Assembly: GCA_032622095.1 (NCBI GenBank)
Contig: CP136063.1
Span: 10,647,814-10,711,813, forward strand
DNA length: 64,000 bases
Source: Siphonodentalium dalli
Taxonomy: Eukaryota > Mollusca > Scaphopoda > Gadilida > Siphonodentaliidae
Direction of reading: 5' to 3'
The notes under the pieces are model-generated. The model was not told the DNA's origin. It ran no database searches and was given only the letters and a program-made list of their open reading frames with translations. Both the position numbers and the translations under genes were made by a program. Positions 13,367 through 22,842 of this stretch are shown piece after piece; the stretch's first letter is position 1, and the number at the start of each line of letters is the position of its first letter.

Positions 13367-13401
13367 GTCAGTCCGAACTGTCGAAGACCCCAGGGCGGAC
13401 T
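13357..13401 (+). promoter_or_regulatory. -1 ribosomal frameshift signal at gag/pol junction
   Basis: A AAA AAC at 13357-13363 sits in the gag frame as X XXY YYZ and is followed at once by the gag stop TAG. Six bases later a stem can form between AGTCCG (13370-13375) and CGGACT (13396-13401). The pol frame opens at 13351, after a TAA at 13348, and lies in the -1 frame relative to gag. Heptamer, spacer and stem together match known retroviral -1 frameshift sites. The stem was found by eye. Confidence 0.8.
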
Positions 13402-13428
13402 TGTGAATCCAACAAGTTTGGAACCAAA

Positions 13429-16400
13429 ATGTGGTCTTCTAATAAAAATGAAAAAGCAAGTCAGAAATTAAAATCCAATACATCACACTCAAATTCTAAA
13501 ATAAACACAACTGAAGATAATGCAATATATAACCATGAGTACACTGTTGGGACTGCAAATAAGTATGCAGTCTTGATGGAGCACTCTAATCAGTCACCTG
13601 ACACGAAAAATGTGTCCCTGACAAATGTTCAAACAGAACAGGCCAAGCCAATTAAATCCGAGCCCTGTCGCACACCACTAATTAATCATGACGAACATAT
13701 GGGAACATACCATAATGACGTTAGATTAGTTGAAACACCTGATAAGTATGACACACTTAGGGTGTCTCCAAAACAGAGGGAATCATTAAAAATAATTCCC
13801 TCTTCTGAAAATAAACAAATACATAATGATTTCAAAATGACAGACAGGCGTGAATGGATAGACAAAATAAAACAGCTGAGAGACAACTCATCTGAGAGTG
13901 TTGGGAGTCTGAAATCTGGTGGATCTCATGCGAGACCTGCTGGTCATCAGAGTCCTAATACATCAGACCCTGGCCTGGCTGTGCACATGACAGGTACACC
14001 TGTACCCTCTTCCGTTATATTGTACATTGGGAAGCAACGACTCAGAGCCTTAGTTGACACTGGCGCCCAATGTTCCATATTGAGTCAGAAAATTTATCAT
14101 AATTTAGTTGATAAACCCAAACTACAAAAAAAGACAGAAAGTCTCACTTCAGTGACTGGAAGTGAATTGAAGGTTCTAGGTGCAATAGACCTAGCCTTCA
14201 AAATAAATGGGTTAAAATTAAGTCATAAGATTTATGTAGTAGAGAATATGAGACGCAATATGATATTAGGCACTGATTGGATGACACAAAATTGTGTTAG
14301 AATTTATTTTGATTTACAATGTCTTAGAATCAAACATAGGATAGTACCATTAGTGCCTGACATTCAATTATCATGTTTAGTGCGTCTTAAAACAGAGGCA
14401 TTGATGAAGCCTCGGAGTTGTCTGATTAGTTCTGTAAACCTAGTAGGGGGCTGTGTGGGAACGTTTAATACGCCTTATTTAAAGGTTACCTCAATTAATA
14501 ATGGGTTTTTATCTCAACAGCCTGGACTTGAAGTTAGTGACTCCGTTGCAAAAGTTAATGCCCCTAATCAACGATCGCTTCCTGTATTAATTGTAAATGA
14601 TACTGATAAGTTTTATAAACTTAGAAAAGGATGTGTGGTAGGCAAGGTTGAGCCTGTCCACACAAATGACATAAATGAAGTACGAGACGTACTTGAAACT
14701 CATCAACAGCATACTGTTGATAATACACAATTGGGCATTAATGAATCCGAAATTAATGCCCCAATGGACAAAATGAACATAGTTAAATCTTTGATAATGA
14801 AGAATAGTGACCTCTTTGCTGCCAATGATGCACAACTGGGGGTTACTGACACCATTACTATGACAATAAATACTCAGGGTCACGACCCTATAAAAATGAA
14901 ACCGTATCGTGTACCCCTGCAAAAACGCGAAATGTTAGATAAAGCTGTAAATGACATGTTGGAGGCCAAGGTCATTGAAAGGTCAAGGTCACCATGGGCT
15001 TTTCCGTGCATTCTGGTCGGTAAAAAGGATGGATCACAACGTTTTTGTGTCGATTTTAGATCGTTAAATGCAATCACGAAAACAATTAGTTGGCCACTTC
15101 CGGTAATTGATGACCTACTTAATTCACTCAATGGGTCAAGGTTCTTCACTGCTCTTGACCTAAAGAGTGGGTACTGGCAGATAAAACTGGATGACGATGC
15201 TAGAGAAAAGAGTAGTTTCGTGTGTCACAAAGGTCAATATTCTTTCCGAGTTTTACCATATGGCCTAGTAAACGGGCCCTCGATTTTCCAGGAACTAATG
15301 AGTGAGGTCCTGGATGGCATGCAAGAATATGCATTGGCCTATATGGATGATATATTAATATTTAGCAAGAATATTGGTGATCATATCCAACATGTCCAAC
15401 ATGTATTTGACCGCCTTAAACAACATAACCTAAAAATGAAATTGAAAAAGTGTAGCTTTCTCAGAAATGAAACAAATTATCTTGGATTTATTATTAACGA
15501 AAGAGGAGTACAGCCTGACCTTAATAAGGTCAAGGCCATACGAAATTTGCCACCTCCCACTACAGTCCGTGGAGTACGTTCTTTCGTGGGTATGGTCTCC
15601 TATTATCGTCGATTTGTCCCGGAATTTAGCTCCATTGCAACACCTATGGTTGCACTCACCAAAAAGTATGCCAAATTCAAATGGACTACTGAGTGTCAAC
15701 AGAGTTTTGATTTATTGAAAGCTAGGCTAACTGATGTACCATATTTGGCTTATCCTGATATAAACAAACCCTACATATTGTATTCAGATGCATCCCAAGA
15801 CTGTATTGGCGCTTGTCTTACCCAACCATTGTCAGGCAGTGAACGGATTTCTGACGATACAGAGTGTTCAGAAAAACCAATTTATTACCTTTCACACAAA
15901 CTAAGCGATACTCAACAGCGTTGGGCTGTAATTGAAAAAGAATGTTACAGCATTCATTATGCTCTAAAGAAATTTGATCATTATCTGACAAACTCTCATT
16001 TTATAATACGAACTGATCATAAACCACTACAATATCTGTTAACTGGACCCCTCAGTACTAACAAGAAGCTACAGAAATGGGCCCTAGATATATCAAGCTA
16101 CAATTGTAAAATCCAGTATATACCTGGTCCTCTAAATATATGTGCTGACCTCTTGTCAAGACTACCTTTGAAAGATTATACGAGTGATGACCCTATGTCA
16201 GAACCAGATCTCAATGATAAAACCTATAAGGTTAATGCCTTGAATTCAAACCAATTCACCCCTGGTGAGTTTGTGAAATGTAAACTGCCCAATGAAGATT
16301 TACCACCATTGGACAAGTTACAAATCACTGGTTATGACATGATGGAAGAACAAGATAAAGATCCGGAAATTGTTGCCCTTAAACAACAATATAATAGTAA

Positions 16401-18018
16401 CTCACCCCCACCTTCGGTATGGGATCAATATATCATGATTAAAGACATAATTTATTATATGAGTAATTCCAAGGATGACCCAATTCTTCGAATGTGCATC
16501 CCTAAACATTTGCAGAATGCTGTGTTGAAACAACAACATGACGATAATGGTCATTTTGGAACTGACAAAATGTTTACTGCCTTACATCGTAAATATTATT
16601 GGAAAAATTTATATAAGGATATTTACAAATACTGTGAACTGTGTATACCATGCAATAGTAGGAAACTACAAAAGATAAAACCCCCTTTACAGGAAATAGC
16701 AAATACTCCATACCCTTTTGCAAAAATTGGGCTGGATTTGAGTGGTCCATATCCTACCACTCACTCTGGAAATAAATATATAGCAACTTTCATTGATCAC
16801 TATAGTGCCTGGCCTGAATGTTTTGCAATCCCTGATAAAAACGCTCAAACTATAGCTCATTTGCTAATGGATCAAATCTTTCCTAGATTTTCAACACCCC
16901 TTGAGTTGGTCACCGATAATGGGTCTGAAAATTGTAATCAAGTTATGCAAGATGTATTACAACAATTAAACATTAATCACGTGACAACTTCCTATTATCA
17001 CCCACAAGGAAATGCTCGTGTTGAACGAGTTCACAAAACCATCCATCACATACTTGCGAAACTAATTGAGAATCAATTAGATACATGGGATTTGCATCTC
17101 AGTCAAGCCTTAGCAGCCATACGATTTAATGTTAATGAATCTACAAAGTTTTCTCCGTTTTACTTGTTATATAATAGAGATCCTGTACTTCCGTTAGATA
17201 ACCTTCTCAAACCACATAGAAAATATGTTGGTGAAGAGTTTCATAAAATAGCTATGCAAGAAATGCACCGATCTTTCCGATTGGTTCATCGTCATTATAA
17301 AATAGCTCAGAAGCGCCAAAAGAAATATGCAGATAAAAATGCTAAAGATGTCTCGTACGAGGTCGGCGACCCCGTGTATTATCGAGATAATCGAACCAGA
17401 AATAAACTGGCCTCTAAATGGCACCCTTATTACCGAGTAGTAGTTAAAACGTCTCCTGTGAGTTATAGGATTCGCAATCAACTCACTGGAAGGGTTACCA
17501 AATGTCATGCGGAACTGCTACGAAAAGCACACCTTGAATGGGAAATTCCTAAAGGTGATGACAAAGTTGTAGCCTTACGTGCACAACGCTTTGTAGTTCC
17601 CCCATCAGAATCATCTTCAGACTCTGAAAGTGATTCTGAAGATAATATACCTCTTGCTCGCTTAGCGCGACAACACCGACATGTGAGGGAACATTCTTCC
17701 GATGAGGATAACATTCCATTAATGGACCTTGCTAAAAGGTTGCGTGCAGAAAAGCACAGGGATGACCCTCAATCCGGGACTGAAGACCATGTGTCTTCTG
17801 AAGAAGGTTTTACGCTCTCTGAATTGTCTGATGGTATATCTGAAATTGCTTCTGCGTCGGCCGATGACGATAGCAACTTCGAAACGCCCGCAGAGGACAT
17901 GAACCATGACGATACAGATATGCAGGTAGACTTTATAACAAAAGTCGAGACTCCGACTAAATCCCTTGCCTCTGTCGAGTTAATCACATCTGATTATGTA
18001 TGGCCAGAATGGCCTTAA
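13429..18018 (+). CDS. pol: Pol polyprotein: protease, RT, RNase H, integrase
   Basis: 1529 codons from the first ATG; the frame is open from 13351, so the true start is probably by frameshift from gag. Residues 1-190 are polar and unclassified. The aspartic protease has LVDTGA (D210). RT spans roughly 490-660 with FCVDFRSLN, LPYGLVNGP and YMDD at 638-641. RNase H has acidic residues at D787, E838 and D863. Integrase has an HHCC zinc domain at about 1035-1085 and D1103, D1163 and E1199, giving an exact D,D35E spacing. A GPY/F-like module (KWHPYYRVV) follows. The ~150-aa tail is Ser/Asp/Glu-rich with a duplicated DNIPLxxLAxR motif. No stop or frameshift is seen. The protein copies the RNA and integrates the cDNA. 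Confidence 0.93.
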   Translation: MWSSNKNEKASQKLKSNTSHSNSKINTTEDNAIYNHEYTVGTANKYAVLMEHSNQSPDTKNVSLTNVQTEQAKPIKSEPCRTPLINHDEHMGTYHNDVRLVETPDKYDTLRVSPKQRESLKIIPSSENKQIHNDFKMTDRREWIDKIKQLRDNSSESVGSLKSGGSHARPAGHQSPNTSDPGLAVHMTGTPVPSSVILYIGKQRLRALVDTGAQCSILSQKIYHNLVDKPKLQKKTESLTSVTGSELKVLGAIDLAFKINGLKLSHKIYVVENMRRNMILGTDWMTQNCVRIYFDLQCLRIKHRIVPLVPDIQLSCLVRLKTEALMKPRSCLISSVNLVGGCVGTFNTPYLKVTSINNGFLSQQPGLEVSDSVAKVNAPNQRSLPVLIVNDTDKFYKLRKGCVVGKVEPVHTNDINEVRDVLETHQQHTVDNTQLGINESEINAPMDKMNIVKSLIMKNSDLFAANDAQLGVTDTITMTINTQGHDPIKMKPYRVPLQKREMLDKAVNDMLEAKVIERSRSPWAFPCILVGKKDGSQRFCVDFRSLNAITKTISWPLPVIDDLLNSLNGSRFFTALDLKSGYWQIKLDDDAREKSSFVCHKGQYSFRVLPYGLVNGPSIFQELMSEVLDGMQEYALAYMDDILIFSKNIGDHIQHVQHVFDRLKQHNLKMKLKKCSFLRNETNYLGFIINERGVQPDLNKVKAIRNLPPPTTVRGVRSFVGMVSYYRRFVPEFSSIATPMVALTKKYAKFKWTTECQQSFDLLKARLTDVPYLAYPDINKPYILYSDASQDCIGACLTQPLSGSERISDDTECSEKPIYYLSHKLSDTQQRWAVIEKECYSIHYALKKFDHYLTNSHFIIRTDHKPLQYLLTGPLSTNKKLQKWALDISSYNCKIQYIPGPLNICADLLSRLPLKDYTSDDPMSEPDLNDKTYKVNALNSNQFTPGEFVKCKLPNEDLPPLDKLQITGYDMMEEQDKDPEIVALKQQYNSNSPPPSVWDQYIMIKDIIYYMSNSKDDPILRMCIPKHLQNAVLKQQHDDNGHFGTDKMFTALHRKYYWKNLYKDIYKYCELCIPCNSRKLQKIKPPLQEIANTPYPFAKIGLDLSGPYPTTHSGNKYIATFIDHYSAWPECFAIPDKNAQTIAHLLMDQIFPRFSTPLELVTDNGSENCNQVMQDVLQQLNINHVTTSYYHPQGNARVERVHKTIHHILAKLIENQLDTWDLHLSQALAAIRFNVNESTKFSPFYLLYNRDPVLPLDNLLKPHRKYVGEEFHKIAMQEMHRSFRLVHRHYKIAQKRQKKYADKNAKDVSYEVGDPVYYRDNRTRNKLASKWHPYYRVVVKTSPVSYRIRNQLTGRVTKCHAELLRKAHLEWEIPKGDDKVVALRAQRFVVPPSESSSDSESDSEDNIPLARLARQHRHVREHSSDEDNIPLMDLAKRLRAEKHRDDPQSGTEDHVSSEEGFTLSELSDGISEIASASADDDSNFETPAEDMNHDDTDMQVDFITKVETPTKSLASVELITSDYVWPEWP

Positions 18019-18060
18019 CAATGTAATAAATTATAAATAAATGTACAGAGCTTCCCCTTA

Positions 18061-18460
18061 ACAATAGCCATTGATGGGTAAAAATTGACAAATTGTATTC
18101 GATTATACCGAATATTACTGGTTCTACAGTATACCATTAATGGTGGTGGAATATATGTGGATAGGATCAATATTTCCGCCACTCCACTTATAAGGGGCAT
18201 GCCTGAAAAGTCCAATAATAATAGTCCAACAATGTTAATAATGAAGTCCATAATAAAGTCCAATTGTGTACTGCGTTCCTTAAACAATAGCCATTGATGG
18301 GTAAAAATTGAAAAATTGTATTCGATTATACCGAATATTACTGGTTCTACAGTATACCATTAACGGTGGTGGAGCACTTGCGGATAGGAAAAATACCTCT
18401 GCCGCTCCACTAAGAAAAAGGAATGCCTCAATAATTAGTCCAATAATGTTTTCATGAATA
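18061..18460 (+). repeat. 223-bp tandem duplication between pol and env
   Basis: ACAATAGCCATTGATGGGTA starts at 18061 and again at 18284. The first ~115 bp of the two copies are almost identical and the rest is more diverged but recognisable (ccgccactccact against ccgctccact; agtccaataat). No credible gene lies here. The interval 18019-18693 is otherwise AT-rich and unexplained, and could hold signals for the env message. Confidence 0.85.
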
Positions 18461-18675
18461 CAAAGTCATGATAATTAATGACCAAAACAAACCATTCAAC
18501 AACTACAACCCTCACATAACATTTACACACTTAGCACCTACGCCTGCGGTTCATATGGTTGTGCTGGCGCGACCATATTGCAAAACAGACACCTGGTAAA
18601 TGACAACATTAATCACCATGACACTTATGCACACTAAATGACACACTTTTGACAATTTGACATACAAAAACATAC

Positions 18676-18688
18676 CATCTCATTACAG
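18676..18688 (+). promoter_or_regulatory. Candidate 3' splice acceptor before env
   Basis: CATCTCATTACAG|AC ends in AG at 18687-18688, five bases before the env ATG. The pyrimidine tract is modest. Paired with the donor at 11219 it would place env as the first large ORF of a spliced mRNA. Inferred from consensus and location. Confidence 0.5.
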
Positions 18689-18693
18689 ACACC

Positions 18694-20985
18694 ATGAAGA
18701 CAGTCCGAATATTAATAAGTATCTTTCCGTTCCTCACAGTCATATCGGCTACACTCATAGTTTCACACAATGTAATATTTCACAAAATCAAAGATGTCAC
18801 AATGACAAATTCTGATTGGACTTTGGGATTTGTAATTGATCTAGCTCCCTTTGATATGTACATTGACTTGCTCTCTAATCAAATAAGTGATGCTCATCGG
18901 TACTTGGAAAGAACTATATATGATCACGCAGACGCGTTGTTCCCAAACTCTAGTGCCAAAATAGAATTTGAAGTTACTTTCCAGGGCCTGAATGACGAGC
19001 TTGCAATGATACGCCGAGAATATGCTAGTGTCGTTATGAGATATCAAGAATATAAAACTTTACATGATAGTAAAAATTATGATTATCCCAAACCAACTAG
19101 TCGACCCCAAAAATTACGTAAACATAAATCGTCACGTTCGCGTAAAAGAGGTAAACGCTCTTTACTTCCGTTTATCGGTGAAGGCTTATCTTGGTTATTC
19201 GGAACCGTAAGTGAATCTGACCTGAAAAACATAAGAACCGCGATCGAACGATTATCTCAGAATCAGTTGAAAGTACGCCACGTAATAAAACAAAGTTTAA
19301 GTATCATGAATGCTACGCGCAATTACCTGAAAGAGAATAGACAGAAAATCAATCAATTAATGGAGACAGTAGCATTAATCAAAACTAATATAGATGCAAC
19401 CATTAATGAACAGTATAAACATATCCTTAAATTAGAATACTACAGTAGCACTCATCATAATCTGGATTTAATCATTAATGAAATAAGCCAGATGGTAACA
19501 TCTGCTCGTTTTTACCTTGAACATCTTCATGGTCAACTAAATGTTTTAACAACGAATCGAATCTCTCCTAGTGTTATTAGGATAGATGTATTTAGACACA
19601 TGCTGCATAATCTTAAAGGAAAACTACCCGATCACCTCAAACTCCCTTTTGATCCAACCACTGAGTTATGGCACTATTACCAACACTTGTCGTGTAGTAC
19701 CATCATAACTGAAAAACAAATCATTGTTTTGATCAAAGTGCCTCTGTTAGATATTAAAAATCGATTTGAGATCTTTAAAATTCATTCCTTACCATATACG
19801 CTTAATGAACCTAAGGTGAACGTAAGATTTAATCACATGTTGGCTGAATACCGTCTTAAAACAAATAGTTTAGCAATTAACCCTAGTAGAACACAATATC
19901 TAAATTTATCTCCTACATCGACCTGCCTCCACAATACTTTACCTTATTGTATGTATGATGGTTTAATTCGAGACATAGACAAATATAAACCATGTCACGT
20001 CGCTTTATTCTTATCAGATAGCCGATCAATCGCTAAACATTGCGTAGTTGACGTTGCTCCGAACAGTCTACTTCCTTATGTCAGCCAAGTTAATCAAGGA
20101 TTATTTATTTTAAGTCTTGAACGACCTTTAAAATTCTCCATAGACTGTCGAAATCGAGATGCACCAGACCAAGTGACTTTATCGCCACCCCTTGGTTTAC
20201 TCGCAATAGAGCCCACGTGTTCTGCCTCTAGCCAAAGCCTCAAATTTGAAAGTTATTATAATGGTAACAATTCCAATTTCGTCACGGCTTTTGATCAAGA
20301 GCTATTGCCGAAATTTAATAATTCTAAATACCGATTATGGGAACCGTTATTGCGGAAGATGCAAGCTAACAACAACATAACCGTCCCTGATAAATTACGA
20401 AATGTCGATAAAATTCCTATAGAAGAATTAGTATCTACCCTAGATTCAATCACTGCCACAGATGTAAATGATATATCATTTCCTCATCCCCTTTTGGCAT
20501 TGATTGCTATTCCCCTGATCATTCTTGCTACTTGCTTAACTTGCAAGTATAGAAGTAGAATTAGGTGCCCCATTTCTTCTAAACGTCGCAATAGACGTCA
20601 TATGGTCAGATATACTGTGAAACCGGAAAAGGGTACCAGTGATAGTGCATATGAGTCAAATTCTGATGCGGAAGCTCTACAAGATGAAGGTGGTAGACTC
20701 CAGGTGAAAATATGTTCAACGCCTCCTATTCCTCGGACGAGAACTCATGATCCCCGTCCGGCAATAGTGAAACAATTCTCTTCGATGAAGAACGACGATC
20801 CTCTACCTCGGACGAGAATTCATGATCCTGGCCTGGAAATTCTTCAGAAATTCGCACCTGAGCTGACCAAAACTCCAACTGTTACGTTCGTAAACAGCAA
20901 ACTTGCTGATAAGGTACGTCAACCAGTGGAACATTCCGAGAAAACAGAAAGGAAACCTATCCTTAAATCGGAAGTCACAAAGTGA
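18694..20985 (+). CDS. env: Env-like glycoprotein, F-type class I fusion protein
   Basis: 763 aa in the classical env position between pol and the 3' LTR. It has an N-terminal signal peptide (residues ~1-20). A basic stretch ends in a furin-type site RGKR at 152-155, followed by the hydrophobic segment SLLPFIGEGLSWLFGT, which looks like a fusion peptide. A helical, coiled-coil-prone region (about 170-240) follows. One transmembrane segment lies at ~599-619 (LLALIAIPLIILATCLTC) before a ~140-aa cytoplasmic tail containing a duplicated PRTRxHDP motif. The furin site followed by a GxxxxLFGT-like segment resembles the errantivirus and baculovirus F family. The frame is intact. It would act on a particle or cell surface. 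Family placement is from architecture only. Confidence 0.82.
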   Translation: MKTVRILISIFPFLTVISATLIVSHNVIFHKIKDVTMTNSDWTLGFVIDLAPFDMYIDLLSNQISDAHRYLERTIYDHADALFPNSSAKIEFEVTFQGLNDELAMIRREYASVVMRYQEYKTLHDSKNYDYPKPTSRPQKLRKHKSSRSRKRGKRSLLPFIGEGLSWLFGTVSESDLKNIRTAIERLSQNQLKVRHVIKQSLSIMNATRNYLKENRQKINQLMETVALIKTNIDATINEQYKHILKLEYYSSTHHNLDLIINEISQMVTSARFYLEHLHGQLNVLTTNRISPSVIRIDVFRHMLHNLKGKLPDHLKLPFDPTTELWHYYQHLSCSTIITEKQIIVLIKVPLLDIKNRFEIFKIHSLPYTLNEPKVNVRFNHMLAEYRLKTNSLAINPSRTQYLNLSPTSTCLHNTLPYCMYDGLIRDIDKYKPCHVALFLSDSRSIAKHCVVDVAPNSLLPYVSQVNQGLFILSLERPLKFSIDCRNRDAPDQVTLSPPLGLLAIEPTCSASSQSLKFESYYNGNNSNFVTAFDQELLPKFNNSKYRLWEPLLRKMQANNNITVPDKLRNVDKIPIEELVSTLDSITATDVNDISFPHPLLALIAIPLIILATCLTCKYRSRIRCPISSKRRNRRHMVRYTVKPEKGTSDSAYESNSDAEALQDEGGRLQVKICSTPPIPRTRTHDPRPAIVKQFSSMKNDDPLPRTRIHDPGLEILQKFAPELTKTPTVTFVNSKLADKVRQPVEHSEKTERKPILKSEVTK

Positions 20986-20995
20986 TAAACATATA

Positions 20996-21228
20996 TCAGT
21001 GTGGACGACTGAACATATAGATGATAATCAAGTCATCAAATAATTCAATATAGATCATACAATGATCAACATTTCTCAGTGTGGACGACTGAACATATCG
21101 ATGATAGTCAAGTCATCAGATTTCAATATATCAGTGTGGACGACTGAACATATAGATGATAATCAAGTCATCAAAACTGGATATAGATCATATAGTGATC
21201 AACGTTTTCTTCAGTGATAGACTACTGA
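20996..21228 (+). repeat. Hairpin-forming direct repeats downstream of env
   Basis: The motif TCAGTGTGGACGACTGA (arms TCAGT/ACTGA) occurs at 20996-21012, 21076-21092 and 21131-21147, with a variant at 21211-21228. The copies alternate with GATGATAATCAAGTCATC segments (arms GATGA/TCATC). The block could form a row of small RNA hairpins in the 3' untranslated part. Function unknown. Confidence 0.8.
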
Positions 21229-21408
21229 ACAACACCGCTCTTAGCTACTGTGTTATTTCATTGTATATATTATTGATTGTTGATTTATTGTATTGTATTA
21301 TTAATTGTTTTCTAAATGTATTACTACCAATGATTTATAATGTTATATGACTCAAAGGCATAGCAACGTTAATAGTAATCACGTCATCCTGTTATGTCGT
21401 CACTCGAA

Positions 21409-21448
21409 TGAGATTTCACAAGTGAAATCTCAATCAGTGAGGGGCGTA
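21409..21448 (+). promoter_or_regulatory. Perfect hairpin and polypurine tract before 3' LTR
   Basis: TGAGATTTCAC and GTGAAATCTCA (21409-21419 and 21422-21432) form an 11-bp perfect inverted repeat around AA. It is followed by CAGTGAGGGGCGTA up to the LTR. The purine-rich AGTGAGGGG part is the likely plus-strand primer, although it is short and interrupted. Confidence 0.6.
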
Positions 21449-22083
21449 TGTAACAGAATGCCGTTATCGATATAATATTTGCCCCTAAATTAATTGTGAT
21501 AATAATGACAATGTGCCCCTTTACGATCTTTCTAAAGCTTTCTAAAATTAGTTAACTTCCTTGTTCATTGTTTTACCCAAACACGAACAAGGGCCATTCT
21601 GTAAATTCTTTATCCATGTATCTATAGCGGTGATCGTGCATTGTGATAACGAACCAGCCGTCCTAATTACAAACAATAAGCACACCTGCAAGAAGCCTAA
21701 TGAGGTCTGTCTGATTCGTGACGGATCATCGCTACATTACAATACTAATTATGTTTATTAATTTGATAACAGTCATGTTACTGTCGGGTGTCGCTGGTAA
21801 CTTATGCGATTACAACTTTATTACACCAATGATATATGAGGACATTAAATTCGGCCGCTTGGATAAAAGCCACGCGCCGATTTTGATACTTTACTTCATC
21901 TTTCGAACTACCAGAAGTCCACACGTTTGCTGTGTCTTTTTGTCCAACCACGGGACTAAAATTGCTCTTAATAAATATATTCGACGCCACAGTTGTTCTA
22001 ATTACTTCAACACCAGGACGGATCACGGCCACGAAGGAAAATCTCAACTACGATCGTCCCCATAACTATTGGAGTCTGCCACA
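21449..22083 (+). repeat. 3' LTR
   Basis: 635 bp, the same length and ends as the 5' LTR, with one visible difference (A at 21714). It is followed directly by the ATAAT duplication at 22084-22088 and the continuing satellite. Confidence 0.95.
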
Positions 22084-22195
22084 ATAATGATACTTGATTT
22101 CCCGCACATATCACACGATACGAGCGATGTTCGGTTAAGTGACTCATAATGATACTTGATTTCCCGCACATATCACATGGATACGAGCGATGTAA
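22084..22195 (-). repeat. ZNF-derived satellite, short remnant
   Basis: Just under two monomers of the 62/63-bp satellite left between the retroelement and the inverted-repeat element array. It begins with the 3' target duplication ATAAT (22084-22088) and breaks off at gatgtaa where the array starts. Confidence 0.95.
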
Positions 22196-22842
22196 GGTGA
22201 CACTCCACAGTTTCAACAGGTATGGGCCCAGAAATAGGGGGCCCATAGATTCATTGAAATTTATCTGGATTATGATCCCAAACCATATAGACAATATATA
22301 TATGCCTGAAATTAGTACAGAATAGGCATTCAGAATTTGATACATAATTTCCATAATATATGGGCTATCAAGAGTTATGGCCCTTGATATTTTGATCGAA
22401 TATGTGATTTTTATTCAAAAAATGACCAAAATATTGCATTTTCATACCCAAGAGGCACGAATACCTGATTTTTTCAAGCATGGTCACCTTTGTTGGTTTA
22501 AAGGCCTCTGGCTTCCAACATCAATGTGAAAAAATTTCAAACTTTCGCCGTTGAATTTTCCAGAAAATCAATTTTTAACGCAGATGACAAATTTTGAGTG
22601 CTAAAAAATTGACCCAGTATCTAGAGCCACTGTTTCGCAGAAAACGCTACTGCTGTCTATGGGTGGGGTCAAGGTCACTTGCACTTAATTTTTTCATCAG
22701 TCTAGAACACCTTCTAAAATTACACAAATTCATATCCCACCTTGTCTCAATATACATACCACATGAATGGTGCCAGAAACCACTAGCACTTTATATCTAT
22801 AAAATCACCCCTACTGATCATTCGAAACTGTGGAGTGTCACC
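22196..22842. mobile_element. Non-autonomous TIR element, copy 1
   Basis: 647 bp with terminal inverted repeats GGTGACACTCCACAGTTTC and GAAACTGTGGAGTGTCACC. No transposase frame. The left edge joins satellite at gatgtaa and the right edge is followed by TTAA. It also carries an internal TGATTTTTT where the other copies read AGATTTTTT. Confidence 0.88.

Larger units (their letters stand above)
10551..22083 (+). mobile_element. Full-length Ty3/Gypsy LTR retrotransposon with env-like gene
   Basis: An 11,533-bp element bounded by two 635-bp LTRs (TG...CA ends) and an ATAAT duplication. The order is LTR, primer-binding site, two small leader ORFs, gag, pol (PR-RT-RNase H-IN), env-like ORF, purine-rich tract, LTR. 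Integrase lying after RNase H is the Ty3/Gypsy order. The F-type Env resembles those of errantiviruses. All long frames are open and the LTRs differ at one position (10816 G against 21714 A), so the insertion is recent. It split a pre-existing satellite array. The clade assignment rests on domain order and Env features only. Confidence 0.95.
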
